Assembly (NCBI RefSeq): GCF_011397635.1
Contig: NC_064753.1
Span: 32,016,322 to 32,080,321 of the forward strand
Length of the DNA stretch: 64,000 bases
Direction: 5' to 3'
Source of the DNA: Epinephelus fuscoguttatus
Taxonomy: Eukaryota > Chordata > Actinopteri > Perciformes > Serranidae
In this document: positions 1 to 11,800 of the stretch, one piece after another
Layout of the letters: every line of letters starts with the position of its first letter
How positions within the stretch are numbered: the stretch's first letter is position 1
The notes under the pieces: generated by a model
The model's database searches: none
What the model saw: the letters and a program-made list of their open reading frames with translations, nothing else
Told to the model about the DNA's origin: nothing
Made by a program: the position numbers and the translations under genes

Positions 1-374
1 GGTGAGGTAGCTGCATCCTTCACCATCTGGCTAACACCTGGGATGCTTCACTGTGGTCACAACAGTGTTCACATGTGCCTCATCACTGCCCAATGAGACG
101 AAGCAGTGAGCTCCAGAGAACCAGAAGGGTCCTCCTTGCTGCCTGTGGCTATTTTCTGCCTCTGTGCGTCTCCTCATGCTTTTCACCCTCCCTTTTGGTT
201 CCTCTGGAGAACAGAGATGCAATCAGAGGGGAGCCAGATCTGAGATATGTATTATCAGAGATGATGCAAGTGATAGATATGTTGTTGAAATAATCTGTTT
301 TCAGTTCATCTGGAGTGACCCCCTTCATATTGCACGCACAAAAGCAGTGTATACACTTTTTGTTTCTTCCACAG

Positions 375-2405
375 GTCCTTTCTACAACATGACTCCTGAG
401 GAGAGGATAGATGCAGACAACAGATCAGTCTACGTAGGAAATGTAAGACTCGTTATCTGATTTTTTTTTTTATTTTTTATTTTTTTTCTTTTCCCCCCAC
501 ACACTGAGCACGTATTTTTCGCACCCCTGATCTGACACACTGTTCAACAAATCCTAGGTAGACTATGGAGCTACTGCAGATGAGCTGGAGATCCATTTCA
601 ACGGCTGTGGTCCTGTCAACCGAGTTACCATCCTGTGTGACAGGTTCTCCGGGCATCCCAAGGGGTGGGTTCAACCTGTGCATGTAATTTATACTACCTG
701 ACACTGTTTGACTGTAGAATACAACTCTTAAACATGCCGGCATCCAAGTTTATTTGTTGTGTCTGTCTTTTTTTTCTTCCTTTTTCACAGCTTTGCTTAC
801 ATTGAATTCTCTGATCGGGACTCTGTGCAGAGTGCTATTGGTCTGCATGAGACTTTGTTCAGAGGAAGAGTCCTTAAGGTGAGAAGCATTATACCACATG
901 TTAGTCTGTAGCAAAAACCTCAAACTAGTTTGAAGCTCAGTGATTGCACATGTCAGGTACTGCACGTGTTTGGTTTGGTCAGATGTGTTTTTAAACTGAC
1001 ATTTTGATAGTATAGCTTAAGTGATGCACATGCAATTGACACTTCCTCTTGTCATGATTCATCATTATCACCCCTGTCAAATTGAGAAATACCATTTGGT
1101 ACTGTGACTACAGATACTGTAACCTTACTCACTGTTTGGTGGAAGTAGAAACACACACACACAAGGTCATGTTATGTGGGGTAGGCTTTATTTCCCCTCT
1201 GGTTTGCTTAATAAGGAAATTATACCAGTCATGGCACCCATTTTCATTTTCCTCATGTTGAGCTGGTTGTTTCGATGTGAATAAATTGCACCTATGTTTC
1301 TATGCATCAGGACTTTTTTTACGATTTAGGTTTATCTGTTCTGTCACTGTTGAATAGCAAACATGACAAACAATCTGACTAAATTTACATGCACAAAAAA
1401 TTATTCCGAAAGACAGTATTCCTACTAAGCAGTTTACATGTCTAATGAAAATGAATATTCCACTAATATTCCCATTTAAATGCAGCCATGTATACTCCAG
1501 TTAATGTGCCCTAGCATGTTGTTTATCACGTCAAAATATGGAAAAGTAGAACGGCTGGAGCCTCTTAGCCATTTTTCCAAAGTTTTCCATTTGTTTTCCA
1601 ACAGTCTCCATCTTTCATTACTTCAACCTCCTTCTTAAAAAAAACACTGTTAATATTCAGTCTCTCATAATGGTTAAATGTAGGTTTGTTTTTTCTTCTG
1701 ACCAGCAACGTGGTCTTTTCTTCTAGGCATGCATCTCTGCACCAGTCTGCAAACTAGTGGCTAGTTGTTTTGTGTAAAGTGCATCCACAACAAGGCCTTG
1801 TGTCGCAAACTACGGTGAAAACCTCAAATAAGATGCATATTATGAATGTGTTGTATACTTGTCGATAGAATGCACCTAAAACCCAAATAATACCAGGATA
1901 TCCCACATCAAAATCGGGGAAACACTTAATTCGTTAAAAAGGCCTAATTTGGAACATCTAAATGAAATTTCCTCTTTACGTGACATTCAGAATAATAGTG
2001 GAATATTTGTGTGCATGTGAACGTAGTTAATCATACTTGACAGCTGAGTCAATCCCAGTGTTCTTTGGCTTGCAGGTTTTGCCCAAGAGGACCAACATGC
2101 CAGGAATCAGCACCACAGACAGGGGAGGACACCGAGGTGGCCACACCCGAGGCAGAGGCCGTGGTTATCGTCCACCCCGCTACCATAACAGCTCTCGAGG
2201 TAGGTTCCGGTACCAGTCCACCAGGCCGCAACATCAGACACCCCACCCTTACTACGGTGGCCCTTCAGTGGGGAAGAGACAGTGGGGACACATGGACTAC
2301 CACGAACAGATGCCTAAACGTTACCCATGTCTTCTTCTCATCACCCCGCCTTCAGAGGAGTTGGGCGCGGGATCGAGTGGACAGCACTACCCTCAACAGC
2401 GCTAG
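375..2405 (+). CDS. pabpn1l: Poly(A)-binding protein nuclear 1-like (embryonic PABP2), 3' part
   Basis: Four exons are visible: 375-442, 558-664, 791-878 and 2076-2405, each with AG/GT borders and matching phases. They encode one RRM. RNP2 (SVYVGN) is in the first exon and RNP1 (KGFAYIEF) spans the second and third. [11 protein letters not shown] linker follows, then an Arg/Gly-rich tail of the kind methylated in PABPN1. Family role (known): it binds poly(A) in the nucleus and stimulates tail extension; the PABPN1L paralogue works in oocytes and early embryos. The N-terminal acidic and coiled-coil exon lies upstream of the window, and bases 1-374 look intronic. The C-terminal end is uncertain. 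The simple open reading stops at 2403-2405, but a good acceptor at 2355 could make a small extra exon. The neighbour trappc2l matches the human order, which favours pabpn1l over pabpn1. Confidence 0.88.
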
Positions 2406-2765
2406 CACCACCCGCAGCATACACACCGCTCAAATGGGTGACTAGAACTGTTAATTTTAAAAAAGTGTTTCCAGGCATTACTGATTGAGTATCATGTGAG
2501 AGAACCAGGATGGACAGAAGTGATGACTTTCTAAGTTGCATCCCTGCAACAGTGCTTCAAGAGATGTGAAGAATGAAGACTGAGGTCAGGGGTGTTGCAT
2601 TATAAGCTTATGTTGCTGTGAATGCATGGGACAATCCTCAAATTGTTATGCAGTTCCGTCTCTTACTGTTTTTACAAACTGATGCGAATGTATTGTGTTG
2701 CTGCCTGCAATGTAATGTACAAATCCTCCCTATGTACAACTTATAAGTTCTTTGCTATGTAAGTG

Positions 2766-2775
2766 AATAAATAAA
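2766..2775 (+). promoter_or_regulatory. pabpn1l poly(A) signal (overlapping AATAAA pair)
   Basis: Two overlapping AATAAA hexamers (2766-2771 and 2770-2775) lie about 360 bp after the stop and just before the end of the convergent trappc2l gene. Bases 2406-2765 would be the 3' UTR. Confidence 0.7.
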
Positions 2776-2844
2776 ACAATGATCCGGTGCTCCATTTGTA
2801 ATGAAATGACACGCATGCAGTGACGTGTGCAACAACAGTCAAGT

Positions 2845-2850
2845 TTTATT
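2845..2850 (-). promoter_or_regulatory. trappc2l poly(A) signal
   Basis: AATAAA on the minus strand, about 100 bp after the trappc2l stop. The cleavage sites of the two convergent genes must fall within roughly 100 bp of each other. Confidence 0.65.
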
Positions 2851-2946
2851 ACTTATGCATTTCAATCATCAAGGCAACATGTAAACAAAAAAAAAAGGAT
2901 AAGGGGTGTTCTGTACAGTGGAGGCTCAGCTGGGACGAAAGGGACC

Positions 2947-5277
2947 TCAGCCAGTTTGCACCATCATTCCAGATACGATGCCATCGAAGGCCCTGGAGAG
3001 TGATTGGTCGACAATTAAACACTGCTAGATTAGGAAAATTTCAGTGACACAAAACTTTCTGAATATCAAGTCAAGAATAAACTCACTTTGACTGAATGGT
3101 GTCCCCGGGATTGTGGAATGGGTTGCACATTACATCGGTAAAAGAGTTGTGTAATTTTCTGAACATCTGCAAAAGAGTTACAAGTCACTTTTTTAAACTC
3201 AAACAAATTGACATCACAAATTGGACATTGGGGGTCATATATCCATGACTGAATCACCATCCTGACAGACAGAGCAAAGTTTGTGGCTGTGTATTAAACA
3301 ATAGGAACGTGGCTTTTGGAGAATTATGCTCGTTAGGTTGTGTTAATAGACATGCAATAGCAACACCTTATGCTGAACTTACACTTCTAATTTCATTGTC
3401 CCGCAATGATGTATTTGAAGAGTCCACGACGATGACAAACTTCACCTTGGAGTTGGTTACATACCCATATCTAGTTCACCAGTTAAGGATATTCAGTTTC
3501 CTGTTAGAGGCTATTTACAGTATGTGGAAGGATTCTAGGTCCACTGACTGTGATACCATTTTATTTCACAGCACTTTTTTTTTTTTTTTTGGAAGAACAT
3601 ACAAAGCATTCACCAATTTTCTCCCCTTATCCCCCACCCCCAAAAGTAAGACAGTAGCAGATAAAGCAATAACCGATATCACACTAACAGCAACAATCAT
3701 AACAAGACAAAGAAACAAAAGAAACGAGAAAGCTCAGTCATCACCAGACAAGGAGGTCAGGGATTCAACATGGTTTAGAAGGGGTTTCAAAGTCTTTCAA
3801 AAAGAATTTAGGAAACCCTTAGAAGAGAATTTGAGTTTTTTCCAGTCTAATGGAAAGTTAAACATCTTTCACCCACCTACTATGAGTTGGAGGATGAACA
3901 TGCCTCCATTTAAGAAGAAAAAGTCGCCTTGCCAACAAGATGGTAAAGGCGAGAACATGTTGCATGCCTTCTGAAGTTTTGGGCTGTAGAGGGACTCTGA
4001 ATAAGGCTAAGAGAGGGCTAGATATAGCGGTGGAGGGTTGCAGCGATATGCTGGTGGTTTCAAGGTATACCGTGATATAAAAGTTGACCGTTATCATATT
4101 GTGTACATTTGCTTTTTTTAATGTAATTGAAAAAAAAATCTACTGAACAGAGAATCTCCCCTTTATTTTGGTTATTTTCTAAGGGTAGACTTTTTACACA
4201 TACTTCCATAAAGAAAATGGATTCAAGTTTCAAATATAGTAATACAACATTTTTTCAACTCACAATAACCCCTCTGTTTTCATTCCTTTAATAAGGGTTA
4301 TTCTTACTGATAATATAAATTCAGTAATACAGTGATAATGTGAAACCGCAATATTTTCTGAGACGGTTATGTACCGTAAAAATATCGTTGCAGCCCTATA
4401 GCAGTGTTCTATGGAGTATTAAGTGTGTTGAAGATTTCAGACCAGAATATATTTAGCTTCTGGCACTGGAACACGGCTGGAGTCTGCACATTCTTATTAA
4501 CAATTCCTATACATGCAGCCATTGGCCACACCATTCAACAACACTATCAGAATTGCAATAGTCTACATGTCTAATATGGGCATTTATAAGGATTCTTACT
4601 GATTGGTAGAGTTGTGTATATGGAGTTGAGTTGTTCAGGTGTAATAAAGATGTGTTGGCAATCTTGTTAAAAACTTAATTAGACTAAGATCACAGTCCAA
4701 ACCCTGCCAAAGAATGATGATCTAATTAAAAGATAAGTCTACGCGTAGACCAGTTATCTTCAAACAAACACAACAAAACAAGGATACACTTTGTAGTCCT
4801 CAGTGGGATAGAGCAGACCCAGGTACAGCTCTCTCTGGTCTCCTATAGACTTGCCCACAGCTGAGATCTTCTCCTCCACCACATCCAGGGAGGTGTGCAC
4901 TGTGTAGTGAAACTTCAGCTCATTTTGGGTGGGCACACTGCGGATATACAGCGGGTAGTTCTGGGAGAGGAAGTTAAAGAGTACAGCCACACAATGATGA
5001 GTCAATGACAAGCATTACTCGCATTAAATGTCAACCTAAATGCAGCAGCTCCACTTGAAACAAGCTAATGTTGTTAGCTTTCTAACATTAGCTCTGCTAG
5101 GGCGTTTTACCCTGCTTTATCCTCCTTCTGGCCTACAGAGACAGACTTTTATTTAAATACGATTATACGAATACGAAAAATATTTTATTATTAATAAACA
5201 GGCTGCGTATAAAACCGGAGACATTTAACATCAGATATCTTTACCTCTTTTGCGATAACTGCTATGCACACCGCCAT
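2947..5277 (-). CDS. trappc2l: Trafficking protein particle complex subunit 2-like
   Basis: Five minus-strand exons: 5245-5277, 4788-4960, 3383-3470, 3087-3166 and 2947-2992. They join in phase to 420 nt (139 aa; human is about 140). The protein starts [11 protein letters not shown], carries the conserved NYPLYIRS and [19 protein letters not shown] stretches, and ends [13 protein letters not shown]. This is a complete longin-like Sedlin fold. Known role: a core subunit of the TRAPP II/III tethering complexes and Rab GEFs that act in ER-Golgi and Golgi traffic. All introns are GT-AG. The second intron (3471-4787) carries a hAT MITE, and the third (3167-3382) is short. The start is the first ATG of the family-typical N-terminus. 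The 5' end faces galns across a short shared promoter region. Confidence 0.95.
3575..4010 (-). repeat. Retroposed fragment with poly(A) tract, unclassified
   Basis: A run of about 17 T on the plus strand (about 3577-3593) reads as a poly(A) tail on the minus strand. Upstream of it are about 400 bp of non-coding text in several broken short frames. This is the shape of a 5'-truncated LINE or other retroposed transcript inside the trappc2l gene. The source is not recognised and no clear target duplication is seen. The plus-strand 221-codon frame across it (3309-3974) is not a gene, because it runs through trappc2l exon 3 and the poly(T). Confidence 0.4.
4033..4398. mobile_element. hAT-type MITE in trappc2l intron 2
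   Basis: The ends are inverted repeats (AGGGTTGCAGCGATAT at the left, AGGGCTGCAACGATAT read inward from the right). The flanks are 8-bp near-identical direct repeats TAGCGGTG (4025-4032) and TAGCAGTG (4399-4406), the hAT hallmark. The interior is AT-rich and non-coding. The one mismatch in the target duplication and the diverged ends suggest an old insertion. Confidence 0.75.
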
Positions 5278-5814
5278 GTTAGTGTTCCTCCTCTGAGCTG
5301 TCAGATGCTGTCACGTGAGACGCTGCATTTAAATGCTGTTGGAAAAATGGCAACACAAACAGAAACATGATTTGAGTACGTGGTTTTTACATATCACACA
5401 TACCGCGTATTTTAGCTGTATTATACATGAACTTATTAGAGCAAGTCATTTTTAAGGTTTTAAGTTGTTTACCAAAAAAGTATTTTGTAACATGGTCCTC
5501 TCTTTGTGATTCGTTGCGACCGATTTCGAACTTGTCAGAAGTCCCTGAATGCACCAACTACCAAGAAATCATTTGACAGATTTTTACAGTTTAACGATTT
5601 AATCATGAAACATAACGCGACCACACACATTCATAAGTCAAGGAAATAAAAATAAATTAGGCTAATACTAATCTAAAATCTTAATTTAATTCAGGCAAAA
5701 ACATCTCGACATAATTACTCTTTCTGTGTATGCGCAATCGCTGCGCTGAATTCTCGCACGAAGGCAAACAAACCACTTCCTCGAAGCTGATGCTCATATG
5801 ACTTCAGCACAGCA
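5278..5814. promoter_or_regulatory. Bidirectional trappc2l/galns promoter interval
   Basis: These 537 bp separate the divergent start codons, so both promoters and 5' UTRs should lie here. The only motif I can name is the E-box GTCACGTGAG at 5310-5319. The galns-proximal part is AT-rich, with no obvious TATA box at a fixed distance. Confidence 0.6.
5310..5319. promoter_or_regulatory. CLEAR-like E-box (TFEB/TFE3 type)
   Basis: GTCACGTGAG differs at one base from the CLEAR consensus GTCACGTGAC, which drives lysosomal genes. It lies 33 bp upstream of the trappc2l ATG and about 500 bp upstream of the galns ATG. Galns is a lysosomal enzyme, so the motif makes sense here; binding is inferred. Confidence 0.5.
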
Positions 5815-8800
5815 ATGCGAATCATGTCTGCCTTAACTCCTGCTCTCTTCTGTGCAATGATATGTTGTTCCTTGACAGAAAAGACAACAAATGTTTCAAC
5901 TCCAAACATCATCATAATGCTCATGGATGACGTAAGTTTTTACCCTATGATTTTTGTGTGTTTTGCCTTTCTGGGTGTGATGTGTATGTATTAACTCTCC
6001 ATTTTTCCCCTCTGCTCTTCAGATGGGTTGGGGGGACTTGGGGGTGTTTGGCCAGCCCTCTAAAGAGACCCCTAACCTGGATGCCATGGCTGCTGAGGGG
6101 ATGCTACTTCCAAATTTCTACACTGCGAGTCCACTCTGTTCCCCTTGTGAGTCACTGTCAGTGTTGTAATATAGAACCTGAACCAGCAGTTCCTGTTTTA
6201 CAAGATGTTAGATGAGCTTATTTTCTGTCTCTCATCAAGGCTTCAGCTTTCTATTTCTATACATTTGTTTTTATTGTCAAGATTCAAGATTGCTTTATTT
6301 GTCTTTAAAGGCTGCCACTTCAAAATACACACGTAGAAACAGACATAAAGTGCATTCAAATGCATGCAACACTGCCTCTCCTTTTACACCTTCCTTTTGT
6401 CATTAGTTTAGGAGATTCGCTGGTAGAGGGATAAATAGTTTTTATACTTATTCTGGTATCATGAGAGGGAGAGGACTTGGGAGGGGTCAAATTTTTTTTG
6501 GCCATAGACCTATCAAGAGCCATTTTTGCCCCCCCAAAAATAAATAAATAAATAAAAACTGTCTGGAGCCACAAAACATTACATAAAAGTAATACAGCCT
6601 TTTAAATTGAATTTAGCCTATCAAGATTAGTAATAGATCTAAATGAGCATTCATTATTATGTTTTTACACAAGGTGGCTGTTCTGCAGTGCACTATTTTT
6701 GATTACTTGGTGCTTTAACTTTGCAGCATTGCTGATGAAAGCAAACAAATTTGTCTGTTAAATGTGTTTTATTTGAGCATGTCGACATGTAACCACATGA
6801 ATGTATCTAAATACACATATGTGCAGTTCGAACGTATGCTCTTTTTCTTTTCTTTTTTTCTGAAGATATACTAAACAAGGCACGGTGGTGCAGTGGTTAG
6901 CACTGTCACCTGACAGCAAGAGGGTTCCTGGTTCAAACACAGGGTGGGGGAGTCCTTCTGTGTGGAGTTTGCATATTCTCCCTGTGTCAGCGTGGGTTTT
7001 CTCTGGGTACCCTGGCTTCCTCTCACAGTCCAAAGACATGCAGGTTAATTGGTGACTCTAAATTGTCCGTAGGTGTGAATGTGAGTGTGAATGGTTGTCT
7101 GTCTCTATGTGTCAGCCCTGTGATAGTCTGGCAACCTGTCAAGGGTGTACCCTGTCTCTTGCCCAATGTCATCTGGGATAGGCTCCAGCCCTCTGCGACC
7201 CTCAAGAGGATAAGCGGTTACAAAAATGGATGGATGGATGGATTTGGAATCCACAGCTAGCATAACTAGGAAGACTCAAGACTACTGTGGCCATTGCTAG
7301 TGATGTTTTTAGTGGAAAAGGCGCTAGACCAGACATATGACACACATTTTAGTTGACGAAATGTGAAATAATTTTTTTACATCGATGTATAGGCTACGCA
7401 TTTTCATAGTTGAAGGATGTAAGAATCACTGTAGGCCTTCAACAATAAATTAAAATGAAAATGTTGAAAAAATAATGATTATTCATGTCACATTTAATTT
7501 TCTGTCAAAGCCACAGGGAGCCACTGCTCCAGACCCTAGCCTTTTAACTATAGTGCTTTTAAAGACAGTAGTTAGTGGAGTTTGCATGTTCTCCCTGTGT
7601 CAGCATGAGTTTTCTCCAGGTACTCCAGCTTCCTCCCACAGTCCAAAGACATGCAGCTTAATTGGTGACTTTAAATTGCCTGAACATGAGCGTGAATGGT
7701 TGTCTGTCTCTATGTGTCAGCCCTGCAATAGTCTGGCAACTGGTCCAGGGTGTACCTGGCTCTTGCCCAACGTCAGCTGGGATAGGCTCCCCCAGCGACC
7801 CCTAACAGGATAAGCAGTTACAGAAAATGAATGAATGAATGAGTTAGATGGGGTGATGCTCCCTCACAGTGATTCTGTGCAGGAAAGCAGGAATTGTTAC
7901 GTCACTGTTGTTAGAAACCTTTTAACTCTATGTTGGTAATTATCATGTTTTTTAGGTAAACTTAATTGAAGGTGTATATACATGTAAAATGCTTTGGATT
8001 CAGAATAAAGTTTGTGAGCATTTTGTTCATGAAAAGTTATACAACCCTTGTGGATGAACTTTAGAAATACCAGGCAGTCAAGCTGAAAAGCTGCTTTTCT
8101 TCTTGTTGAATTGAAATGTGAAGGTACAGAGTTTCACCTGACAGCAGTGATTAGAGTCCATAATTCAGTTGAATCACAGCCATAAATAGCAGTTGGGTGT
8201 AGAAAGGGATATTGGTCTTGGTATTTACAGAAAACAAATGTGTTTGCCAGTAAAAAAGCATTTGAAGGACCACCATTCAGAAATCTTAATGATTTTTTTT
8301 TCTGTCATTTTAATGACAGCCAGGGCCGCACTTCTCAGCGGGAGGCTCCCTGTCAGGAACGGTTTCTATACCACAAATGGCCACGCCAGGAACGGTACAC
8401 TCTCAGTATATCCTTACTGTGCAATTTATCCAGCTGCAAATAATTTCTTGCAGGTTTTCTCATTACTTCGTCCATAATGTACAGTTTGCAATAAAGTCCT
8501 GGAAAGTTCTGTACACTAAATTTTGACCCTTTTTTACAGCATACACACCACAGGAGATAGTGGGAGGAATCTCTGAGGATGAGATTTTAATACCCCAGAT
8601 GCTGAAGAAAAAGGGCTACGTCAGCAAGATAGTTGGCAAGTGGTGAGCTCTTTATCTTTCTGTAATCCAGGTTTTTAGTGGTTTCTGAAGTTTTAGGTTA
8701 TGTTGATGTCGACAGGCTGTGGTGGCTGTGATTGACATCTGTGGAATTGATTCCATGAATTAAAGTTTGTTTGCATGTTTTAACCAGTTTATTACTTAAC

Positions 8801-11800
8801 TTACTGATGATTATTTTCCACAGTATACAGCAATTTTATACTAAATGTTTTAATGTATTTTTCCAACCACTGATGTGCATCCATTTCTGTGTGGTACTAA
8901 AATCTTCCCTTTGTTGCTCTCTTGTAATGTCCCAAGCCATGATTGCTTATTTTAAAGGTTAAGTGTGTAAGATTTAGTGGCATCTAGTGGTAAGGATTGC
9001 AGATTGCAACCGGCTGAAAATTCTCCCTGTTAGAATACCTTCAGTGTTCACTGTTCAGGAAGCTTTTACTGGGCCCTGAATTATCTGCGGAGGTCTCTTC
9101 CTCTCCAAAACAAACAAACCTGGTGATATTAACTTGTGAAAACACTGAATTAAGCAGTTTTATGTTTATAAATTTATATTATAAATTATTATAAATATTA
9201 TATATTTATAAATTATTATTATATATATATAAATTATTATATATAAATATATATTATAAATTTTTATAAATTCGTGTTTCTCCAACACTGTTTGACATGA
9301 TGGAGACGGGCCACTGGGCCAGCACTTGCTAATGTGATCTTTTTTCTCTTTTATTTTAATCAAACAAAACCCCAAATTCATCAACAGACACTCAAGTATT
9401 TATACAAAGAGACATGGAAAGTGCAAACAAACATTTAACATATTAATACTGGCCCTTAATTAACAGACTTTACTGTGACATAGACATGTAAAGGATCTAT
9501 ATAGTTTTTTTTTTTCACTTGGGGCCACATTATCTCCGTCTAAAGCCATGCCCATCAGCACCTTCCCTCCTGGTGCACACGTTGGACCATAACCTGAGAG
9601 CAATCATCACAGTTTACCGTGCAGCACCAGTGGGATCTGCAGTTGCAGGTGCTCATTACCTCCATGCGTCTCTCTTCCACCCTTAGGCAGCATTCATGAC
9701 ACAACCTGTGGATATACCTGTGGTAACTTAAGATCCAGGGGCTGGTTGCACAAAGCACCATAAACTCAGCCATGTTGCGGTTAACAAACTTTAAGCAATT
9801 CCTTAAGTTTAAGACCAAAATATGGAGAAAAACTTAAGGAAACCTGAAGGAGAAGACTCAAGGATGTTTTGTGCAAGCAATTTTATTGAAAGGAATCCTT
9901 AATTTGAAATTAAAAGAAAATCTTGGCTTAAAGTTCTTTATGCAACCAGCCCCAGACATTCAGGAACCACTACAAATACTCAATAAAGCAGTTTGATGTT
10001 GAAAAGTCAGTGTTTTTCATACACTCTCTTCGCGGAGGGGCTGTTAACCACAATGGCCCATACGAAACAGTGGATTGCTCTGTCTAGAGCCAGTGTTTGG
10101 TTTGTCCTTTCTGGGCCACTGTAGAAACATGGCAGACTCAATGCGTGGGGACACACTCCCTATGTACATACTTATTGTATTCCATTTATGACAATATATT
10201 CCCCTAAATCTTACACACTGCACCTTTAAAAGACCTTCACAATATTACCACCAAACACACAACTTTAATGTGATAGATTAGGTTGATAGATAGAAACTGT
10301 TGTGAAGTAAATGGAAATCAATGAGAGCCTAAATGTAGTAACTGCAATCAGACATCAAAATAAGTATGTTGTGCTTTTGAAAATGATTTTTAGTAGCACA
10401 GGTTTGTTTGATCTGCAGTAGTGGTCTACATTTAAATGCACAGAATGCTCCTTCAGTCATCTTAATCTGTCAGTGTGTGAGTGCACTTTGTTTGTCACTA
10501 AAGGCATCTGGGCCACAGACCGCAGTACCTGCCTCTGGAGAAAGGCTTTGATGAATGGTTTGGTGCACCAGACTGCCACTTTGGCCCTTACAACAGCAGC
10601 TTCAGACCTAACATCCCCGTCTACAACAACTCTGAGATGCTTGGCAGGTAGTATCACACACGGGCACTCAGATATACATAACAGCAGACAGATACAGATG
10701 CTGAAAATCTATAAAAATCTTCTTTCCCCCGTGACTCAGTGGAATGGTTTGGCTGGCTGCTCCTCTGGATGAGTTGAGTGTCTCCCCTCCTCTTCCTTCT
10801 CTGTACCAGCTGTGCTTGTGTATTCCATTTTCCGCCCATTTGTTTTCCCCAAAACAGCCATATGTGTATTCAGGGTCATTGGAACTGGCAGCCGGGCGTG
10901 TTTTTCGCTTAGCCGTGGGTTTAATCAGCGCTGCATACCTGGGCCCTGGACAGACATACGCACGCACACACACACATAGACACGCATGCACACAGACACA
11001 CACGCCCTCAAGAGACGGCAGGTTGCGCTGGCTGTGTGCGAGGACACCTGGAGGAAGTGAAGCGTAAGAAAGAGAGATGCCTGTCACTGCTTCTCTGCTC
11101 GCCGCGCTACGCTTCAGCAACACCTCATAACAGTTCCCTCTGCTCAGCTCTGCTGAGACTTCCCAAATATGTCTTTCACCAAAATCTCCTGCAAACACAG
11201 TCCGCAAGAGGGAAATTTGCCTCCGTTGTCTTAATGATATTGTCTGAGGTAGTTTCGGTCAATTTAGAGGCAGATTGAAAGCCCTGACAAAACAATCAGG
11301 TCGTTGTGAAAGAGTCATTTTATGCGGTTGGATAAGCAGAGGAGGAATGGCACAGTGTGGCCTCGGCAGGTATTCAGATGGGATGATAGTTAACTAATAA
11401 TGAAGGTTTATTTATTGAATCATGTCAACCCACTTGTTTTTCAGATACTATGAGGAGTTTAAGATTGACAGGAAGACGGGAGAGTCCAACCTAACACAGA
11501 TGTACTTGAAGGTAAGTTCAGGCCCACCTGTCCTTTCGGAGTCTGTCTCAGATGATACAACACTTTCAGAGGAGCAGAGTGTGTCAGGTACTCCCTAGAA
11601 TATGAAATAGAGTACAAGTTTATTGTCCACCAGAGTGGAAAATCAGGTTTGACTCACCAAAATATAAAAGCACAAAAACATAAATCATCTATTTAACAAA
11701 TTAAAAGCGCAATTAATTTGATCATTACCGTGCTTTTCACCAGCAGAAGTGGATTGTTGACTTTTGCGCACGCTCGTCTTGATTATCTCTGCTGCCTATG

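Noticed and set aside
3309-3974. 221-codon plus-strand open frame
   Set aside because: It overlaps trappc2l exon 3 on the other strand, runs through a poly(T) tract and shows no domain.
6879-6950. tRNA gene
   Set aside because: Boxes A and B are present, but no cloverleaf closes and the body continues as a SINE found in two other places.
10668-11207. 179-codon minus-strand frame in galns intron 5
   Set aside because: Translation of CA-repeat and intron sequence, with no family resemblance and no splice support.
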